Shown here: positions 21,436 to 22,310 of the stretch, in pieces
Layout: each line of letters opens with the position of its first letter
Position numbering within the stretch: position 1 is the stretch's first letter
DNA from: JALZAH01 sp051000755
GTDB lineage: Bacteria; Actinomycetota; Acidimicrobiia; Acidimicrobiales; Palsa-688
Reading direction: 5' to 3'
DNA: 22,310 bases
Assembly: GCA_051000755.1 (NCBI GenBank)
Contig: JBPCNZ010000106.1
Coordinates: forward strand, 1-22,310
The notes under the pieces: generated by a model
Told to the model about the DNA's origin: nothing
The model's input: only the letters and a program-made list of their open reading frames with translations
Database searches by the model: none
Program-made: the position numbers and the translations under genes

Positions 21436-22104
21436 TCAATGGGGAAGCAGCAGGTTGGCCAGGATCACCCACAGCGGTCCGGCGATGAACAGCGAATCCA
21501 GCCGGCGCCAGGCCGGCAACCTGGCCGACCCAACCAGCCGGTTCCCGGCTCCCACCGCAAGAGGAGCGGCGACGGCAACCATGCCGCAGAGGATCCACGG
21601 CGAGGAGCCGGAGAAGGGCACGACCAGGACGCCGGCCAGCACCACGCCGAGGACGGCCAGGCTGAGGGCGCCGGCCAGGGCGCCCAACCGACCGCCGGTG
21701 TCGCCGACCCCCATCACGTAGTTGGAGGCGTCGAAGAGGGTGACGGCCATGAACAGGACCAGACCGATGGTCACGCTCTGCAGGGTGGCCAGCACCAACG
21801 ACGCCGCCGCAGCCGCCGGGGCCACGCTGCACAACGCGACCCGGAGTTGCTCGGCCCGCTCGGCTTCGCGGGCCGTGACCAGAGCCAGGACCACGCCTCC
21901 AGCCACAACCACCAACCCGGCGGCGATCGGTCCGGCGATGGCCGCAAGGGGGGCGACGCCGGCGCACGTGCCGGCCAGCCACCACGGTTCTGCGCTCGGC
22001 GTCTCCAGGCGCCTCCAGGCGGACTGGGCGGCGATCACGACGATCGGGACGAGGGCGACGGCGACGAGGGCCGGGGAGACGACAATGGCCGTCACCAGGG
22101 CCAC
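21436..22104 (-). CDS. Polytopic membrane protein, possible divergent CdsA-like (CTP-transferase family) protein
   Basis: At least 222 residues, with about seven hydrophobic segments. The C-terminal half vaguely recalls phosphatidate cytidylyltransferase: 'FDASNYVMGVGDTGGRLGALAG' where CdsA has its D-T-G stretch, and 'RRLDSLFIAGPLWV' where CdsA has its DR-(I/L)-DS-(L) end. The CdsA signature residues before that point (K-R, K-D, H-G-G) are not there, so enzyme activity is doubtful and I do not assign a gene name. GTG 22104 is the first start codon, but the frame stays open to the window end through a basic linker and the tandem repeat, so the real protein may be longer. It overlaps or abuts the response regulator gene. 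Confidence 0.6.
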   Translation of the reverse strand: MALVTAIVVSPALVAVALVPIVVIAAQSAWRRLETPSAEPWWLAGTCAGVAPLAAIAGPIAAGLVVVAGGVVLALVTAREAERAEQLRVALCSVAPAAAAASLVLATLQSVTIGLVLFMAVTLFDASNYVMGVGDTGGRLGALAGALSLAVLGVVLAGVLVVPFSGSSPWILCGMVAVAAPLAVGAGNRLVGSARLPAWRRLDSLFIAGPLWVILANLLLPH

Positions 22105-22185
22105 GGTCCAGACCAGGCCTAGTCGGACAACTGGGGGACGGCGCTTCGCGCTCGGGCCATGGGCCGGGCCGGAGGAGGTTCGAAG

Positions 22186-22310
22186 GCCGGGCTGGCGTTG
22201 AGAGCCGGGCTGGCGTTGAGAGCCGGGCTGGCGTTGAGAGCCGGGCTGGCGTTGAGAGCCGGGCTGGCGTTGAGAGCCGGGCTGGCGTTGAGAGCCGGGC
22301 TGGCGTTGAG
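22186..22310. repeat. 18-bp tandem repeat array, almost 7 identical copies, cut by the window end
   Basis: The unit GCCGGGCTGGCGTTGAGA is repeated head to tail without a mismatch from 22186 to 22310 (125 bp, 6.9 units). The length is a multiple of three. On the minus strand two frames are open through it: one reads (SQRQPG)n and continues into the membrane protein, the other reads (LNASPA)n and stops at 22119. On the plus strand the frame ALALRAG-like is also open. It has no unique spacers, so it is not a CRISPR array. Confidence 0.95.

Noticed and set aside
22186..22310. CRISPR array
   Set aside because: The units are contiguous and identical with no unique spacers, so it is a simple tandem repeat.

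Overview
This window is a high-GC chromosomal segment from an actinobacterium. The marker genes are mshA (mycothiol is largely confined to Actinobacteria), a rex-hemA-hemC-hemD order, a small excisionase-type HTH gene beside proC, and a DUF385/F420-type nitroreductase-like gene. Start codons are often GTG, 4-bp stop/start overlaps are common, and several genes look leaderless. A deep-branching class such as Acidimicrobiia is possible, but that is inference only. Almost every gene is on the minus strand; the two plus-strand genes are a geranylgeranyl-reductase-family gene and the DUF385 gene.

Layout. (1) 1-5914, minus: the front of a complex I operon in the order nuoA-B-C-D-E-F-G (nuoG cut by the window edge). 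Several subunits carry long low-complexity tails. (2) 6034-7308, plus: an FAD-dependent geranylgeranyl reductase-family gene divergent from nuoA, possibly acting on menaquinone side chains. (3) 7406-9725, minus: hemL and hemB. (4) 9796-11612: DUF1003 membrane protein, a TetR regulator and a divergent DUF385 gene, separated by a compact promoter/operator region with five TGTTC/GAACA half-sites. (5) 11619-16571, minus: rex, precorrin-2 dehydrogenase, hemA, hemC and a fused uroporphyrinogen-III methyltransferase/synthase. (6) 16637-18587, minus: a SAM hydrolase-family gene with an unclear start, a 64-aa HTH protein and proC. (7) 18797-20995, minus: a YbjN-like gene, mshA and an XRE regulator. (8) 21053-22310, minus: a single-domain response regulator, a polytopic membrane protein with faint CdsA resemblance, and an 18-bp tandem repeat that runs off the window end.

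How the genes fit together. hemA and hemL make 5-aminolevulinate from glutamyl-tRNA; hemB, hemC and the hemD domain carry it to uroporphyrinogen III; the fused methyltransferase and the dehydrogenase branch off towards sirohaem. Rex, an NADH/NAD+ sensor, heads that operon, and complex I, the main NADH oxidase, lies about 10 kb away with a likely quinone-modifying enzyme beside it. The neighbourhood is therefore centred on respiration, redox balance and tetrapyrroles, with mycothiol synthesis as a third redox element. Most of it is conserved actinobacterial housekeeping. The least ordinary parts are the TetR/DUF385 operator region and the module's position inside the hem genes, the SAM hydrolase homologue, the repeat array at the end, and the run of TAnnnT boxes directly in front of start codons.
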